Positions 59,961-64,000 of a DNA stretch of 64,000 nt are shown one piece after another. The translations under genes and the position numbers were made by a program. The DNA lies in the NCBI RefSeq assembly GCF_947623445.1, contig NC_135244.1, forward strand, positions 3,968,001 through 4,032,000, given 5' to 3'. Origin of the DNA: Clavelina lepadiformis. Taxonomy: Eukaryota > Chordata > Ascidiacea > Aplousobranchia > Clavelinidae. The notes beneath the pieces are model-generated. The model did no database searches, was not told the DNA's origin, and was given only the letters and a program-made list of their open reading frames with translations. Position 1 is the first letter of the stretch. Every line of letters begins with the position of its first letter.

Positions 59961-62074
59961 GCGATGAGATATGTATTACAACATTTCAATTGCTTTTTGC
60001 GTTTAATTCTTCTTTCTGTAATTTAATTTTTTGCTTTGTATACCTACAGTACGTTGTTCTCATTACTCGAAGTTGCCTTAACTTACACAGTTTCTCTTAC
60101 AATGCCATTTTATAAGTATCTCTGACTTTTTTATGTGATTTTGATTTTAAACGAAACTTTCCATGTTTTACATTAATTCTATTCTTTCTTTTACTTAAGT
60201 GTTAATATTGTTCTGTCAAGCACTTAGATATGAGTTGAGACAGGCATCACATTGAATTCCGATTTGTTTCAAATATATATGCCACGTAGATCAACACAAA
60301 CCAAATCCGAATATTCGTGGTATAAGCACCAATCAACCAATCAACCAATAGGAATCTTGTTGCACGATTTGGATTATTACATAGCTCAATTGCTAATTAC
60401 TGTGTGCAAATTGTGCGCATTTTCCAAGAATGATTGGATAAGATATTTGTTAAATCGGCCGCATTCGGTAAGTTTCATGTTTATCAAAATGGTGATTGTG
60501 ATCGGGATTGCAAATTTATCGGCTGTTTACCGTTTCCAGCTTATCTCAATCGCAACGTCGGTCTAAACTAAACGCAACAAGAACTTGTAAATATGAACAA
60601 TCAAGGTTCGTTTAAAGTTATTTTTCGAAAAGGTTTGGTCCGTTGCCAAAACATAACTAAGCTTAAATGTTTTCATTGATGTATATGTTACTTATGAGTT
60701 ATGAAATAATCTGCACAAATATGGTGAAATATCATTTTTTCCATTTGCATAACGCATTTGACAACATTCGTCGTGAAAAAACTTTGTTCAATTTACTTGG
60801 CGCGAGGCAGTTTCAACGTTAAAAACGTTAATATTAGCTAAAATTTTTATAAAAATATTCCATAAAATTTGAGTAATACTAATAATAATATTTTGAAGTT
60901 TTGAGTAAATTGTTTAGAAAGAGTCTTTGTCTATTTTATTTTGAATTAATAAACACCTGTGGCTTCATTTTGCCCTCAGAAGTATAATGTTGCCTTAATT
61001 GAAGTTTTAACTTTGAATTTCCCAAACAAGACATCCTGAAAAACAATGTCTAACGCTTATCTTGGTACCATGATCCCACAAAGGCGTTAATGAGCGAATG
61101 CCACTTTGGTCATAAGCGCAATTACCGTGGTATCGCGTCTACAACCAAAACGTGTGAGTTTCTTTCTGCAATGATGCTTTTATCTATTTCAATTTGAACC
61201 AGCTTTTCAGCAAATAAAATGCGTACTGTGTGTAAACAAACGCCCTTACCTATTTTACTTATCCGGCGTTTAAACAAATAATTAGGCAGCAGGAATGCAC
61301 TAAAACAAAAAAACTTGCGCTTTTCAAACCGTGATCGCAATCTTGGTAAAAGGGAAAAAGGATCAAAATGTAGACAAACAATACGAAATAGAAAGACTAT
61401 AAGGCCGAAAAAGATGCAACCATTTTAACTTCAGACGTTTCGAGTAGTAACTGAACAAGTCCTCAATACTAGGTAGAACTATAATAATTATAGACCTTGC
61501 GATTTCTTGCTACTTACAGGGGCAAAATGTATAACATAGAAGCGCGAGAAAAACTGATTTTAAATCAGAAGAAATAGATCCGTAAGATAAGGATACGACT
61601 GCGGAGATATGGCATTGTAACTGGCTTGGCGATTGCGGGTCTGGACCCTTTCTTTTTATCTCACGTTTTCGATCCTCTTTAGTTGCCGATAAAATAGTTA
61701 CAGAAAAAACCTCAGTTTTGTTGTCGCATCGCTTTAGTTAGTAAAGCTGGAAGTGGTGCTGCAGAAAGCTTGCAGATAGTTTTAAATGTTTTCTGTGTAG
61801 ATATAGCTTATGTAGAGCGAACAGAAAGATGATAACTCAATGTTAAAAACTGATAAGCGACATAATTTCACGTTCCATTCTACTGATAATAAGTTAGAAT
61901 ATTATACTTAGATGTGGTTTCTTATGCGCATTGAAACTGTTCGCGGTCACGACCGAAACATTTGCCAAACAAACCTCAACAACCAGCGTTATGTTCTTAT
62001 AAAAATATGCGCATCGCACGAAATTCTCGGCATTTCGCTTACAACTTTAGTTTCTTCTGACTTAGTTTAACAGG
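59961..62074. other. Intergenic, nothing recognised
   Basis: No gene recognised. A short repeat caaccaatcaaccaatcaac occurs near 60330. Frames such as 60252-60566 and 61122-61340 have no supporting signals. Confidence 0.4.
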
Positions 62075-62082
62075 GTCACAAG

Positions 62083-62320
62083 CAATGTTCCCTCTAATTT
62101 TTCACGAGTCTGAGCAAACACAGTAACTCCCTGAGCGGTCCCTTGGACCACTGTGAGCAACATCAGACGTGCCACGTGCGCACTGTGGCCATTATTATGC
62201 GTTTATTTTATTTTAAATTCAGGTTGGATTTTTTTCTTGTGCGCAGCACAGATTTTCTGTGCGCGGAGACCGTGTCAGCAGTGCGCATTTGCGCACGCGC
62301 GCAGCTTAGAGGGAACATTG
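62083..62320. mobile_element. Non-autonomous hAT element, 238 bp
   Basis: Perfect 15-bp inverted ends CAATGTTCCCTCTAA and TTAGAGGGAACATTG with a perfect 8-bp duplication gtcacaag (62075-62082 and 62321-62328). The interior is rich in tgcgca motifs. The short frames crossing it are incidental. Perfect ends and duplication suggest a recent insertion. Confidence 0.95.
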
Positions 62321-62674
62321 GTCACAAGTGACCATTGCTTAGCCTACCGTTCTGAAAATAATTAATAAACCACTATATTTTGTCCAGAGAATATCATCAT
62401 CGTCAATGAAAAGGATTACTGCAGCAAGGCCTAAATCCTGGAGGCATATCAAGTGATAGTAGGAGGTCTGGTACCATGCTCTTCAATAATGCTTTCGATT
62501 TGCAGGGTTTAGGGTGGCGTAGATTGCATTAAATCTCGTTTTTCATTTTTAAAAGCAAATTGTCAGAGAATTAATCGTCAATCTCTTTTAACTAAGTTTT
62601 GCAAAATTGACTAGAATTATTCATTTATAGTCCTCTCTAACACCAGGGCTTAAACACTGTGCTAGTTGTCATAT

Positions 62675-62740
62675 GTCCCATTACCCATTATTCCCCATGA
62701 GTGGAAATGCGGAAACCCAAGGCATGATGGGTAATGGGAC
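62675..62740. repeat. 66-nt hairpin-forming inverted repeat
   Basis: A perfect 14-bp pair, gtcccattacccat at 62675-62688 and atgggtaatgggac at 62727-62740, with a few further pairs inward and a loop of about 38 bases. It could be a tiny MITE or a structured RNA; no target duplication is evident. Confidence 0.75.
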
Positions 62741-64000
62741 TTCTGCATTTTGATTTAATAGTACTGTTAAATCTGTTAAATGACATAACCCTGAGACTTA
62801 TGATATCATAAATCTACTGTACAACAAATAATCGTACAACCTATGTTTATGTGATGTTTTGTACCATTACATGTCACATGTGTGACATATATTTGAATCT
62901 TTCAAATGCATAACAATCATATAAAATATATGACAGATGATCACCTTATATATAATTATACCAATAATGAGGTGGTAATAAATCGTACAATATAGCTGCT
63001 ACGATGTCGAAGTATTTCGAAGTAACCTATACGTTCATTTATAAACAAAACCACGGTTTAATTCCAATTGGCAATGTAAAAACATAGGCAGCTTACCTGT
63101 GCATAATTTGGTATAGGCTTCCGGTATAGGAAAGGTACTGTATTTCAATAACAGTTTATTGTATACTGCTACATAGTAAGTTTTAAAATTTTATGTTATT
63201 TGTTTCGTATTTTCTTTATCTTAGACCAGTGCTATATTTAACTAACTGCATCCGAAAGAATCCTGTATTGGTGGCTGCTATTTAAACCCTTTCTAGAACT
63301 TTTTGCAGCCAAGTGTTGCTAAACCTATTAATTGTATTAATCTTATCAAGCATTGAAGAACCATAAGCGTTAAAAGCAGAAACTTGGAAATGAATAGATG
63401 TCACTTTCGACCAGTGAGTATCTTTTTTGATATGACCACAAAGCTTTATAAGTGATTTAAGTTAAGTAATGCAGCAATCACACAGTATTGAAGTTATAGC
63501 AGTTTGGTGGCATAGGTTTTGCATGCTTTTACTCACCTTTCGATCGTATCCTTACAGTTCAGGCCGATCAAGTGGGGAGATGCCAAATTGAAAAAATGAA
63601 ATTCGAGACAATACGAATAACGAATTTTGTTATTTGCGCAAATCCACGCCCAATCCGACACCTTAGTTTGTAGAGGTTGGGGTCGTTTTAGGATGTAGAG
63701 GTTGATGCCGACAGATGCAGATACAGATGCAGAGTTTATCGGTCTTAGCTTACGTTACGTTATTGACTTAGTTAACCTACTACATTAGTATCTGACTCTA
63801 TTGTTGCGTGCGGTTAGAATTCTCTAACCTTTCTGATAGCCGAACGTTCGTATTATTTTATAACAAATACCGTTTGCCAGAAAAGGCTTTTATTGTAGGT
63901 GCTGTACACTTTCTCAATATTACAAATAACCGAGAACACAAGTCATGTGACTGTTTACACGATGTCTACTGATTCAATCACCACAACTACAGTAGTACGG
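62741..64000. other. Intergenic to window end, nothing recognised
   Basis: No gene or transposon termini seen. A short gatgcagatacagatgcaga tract lies near 63710. Confidence 0.4.

Noticed and set aside
62143-62365. Two overlapping frames at the right-hand end
   Set aside because: They lie within the 238-bp hAT element and depend on its tgcgca-rich interior.
1-64000. tRNA, rRNA, CRISPR arrays, retroviral or LTR elements
   Set aside because: Looked for B-box-like GTTCRA motifs with flanking stems, spaced direct repeats, long terminal direct repeats and polymerase or capsid motifs; none was convincing by eye.

Overview
The window reads as nuclear DNA of an invertebrate chordate, most likely an ascidian tunicate. 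It is AT-rich, genes are small with short introns, and the short palindrome TAGGCCTA recurs throughout. The recognisable genes have clear vertebrate counterparts (RAB15, EXOSC1, C6orf163, PNRC), and several starts sit just behind a 3' splice site, as expected where spliced-leader trans-splicing operates. The taxon is an inference; no species can be named from the sequence.

Layout. 1-15 kb is gene-poor. It holds a tentative four-exon gene (1566-2759), a piggyBac transposon 3' portion with a 344-codon transposase frame (5.1-6.5 kb) and a decayed local duplication (10.9-14.3 kb) carrying a hAT MITE. 15.7-18.4 kb is a GlnD-like (DUF294-type) nucleotidyltransferase gene split by a -1 frame change at an A8 run. 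18.4-27.5 kb is repeat territory: four hAT-type elements with 8-bp target duplications or a close match to one, one hAT-like element with imperfect flanks, one pogo/Tigger-like MITE, and tentative small genes. 27.7-36.0 kb is the gene-dense core: RAB15-like (coding region intronless) and EXOSC1 (four exons) on the plus strand, then a five-exon C6orf163-like coiled-coil gene on the minus strand, convergent with EXOSC1.

38.7-57.3 kb holds the most unusual feature: four related minus-strand genes of the PNRC family (Edc1-like mRNA-decapping coactivators), called A (38.8-39.6 kb), B (46.3-46.8 kb), C (48.3-49.1 kb) and D (56.0-56.6 kb). All share a short first coding exon, a phase-0 intron and a related second exon. 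A keeps the YAGxxF decapping-activation motif, the LPxPPxxW Dcp1-binding motif and a C-terminal LXXLL-like helix. B keeps the two decapping motifs but lacks the helix. C and D have lost both decapping motifs, and the remnant of the helix is out of frame. C and D lie in a segmental duplication of about 3-4 kb. It includes a 68-nt island (65/68 identical) that looks like a 5' untranslated exon with a splice donor.

57-64 kb holds two more hAT elements (one inside a tandem repeat), a copy of a block found four times on this side of the window, and one strong hairpin. No tRNA, rRNA, CRISPR array, retrovirus or LTR element was recognised.

The genes are ordinary cellular functions (vesicle traffic, RNA exosome, mRNA decapping) and do not form one pathway, although EXOSC1 and the PNRC genes both act in RNA decay.
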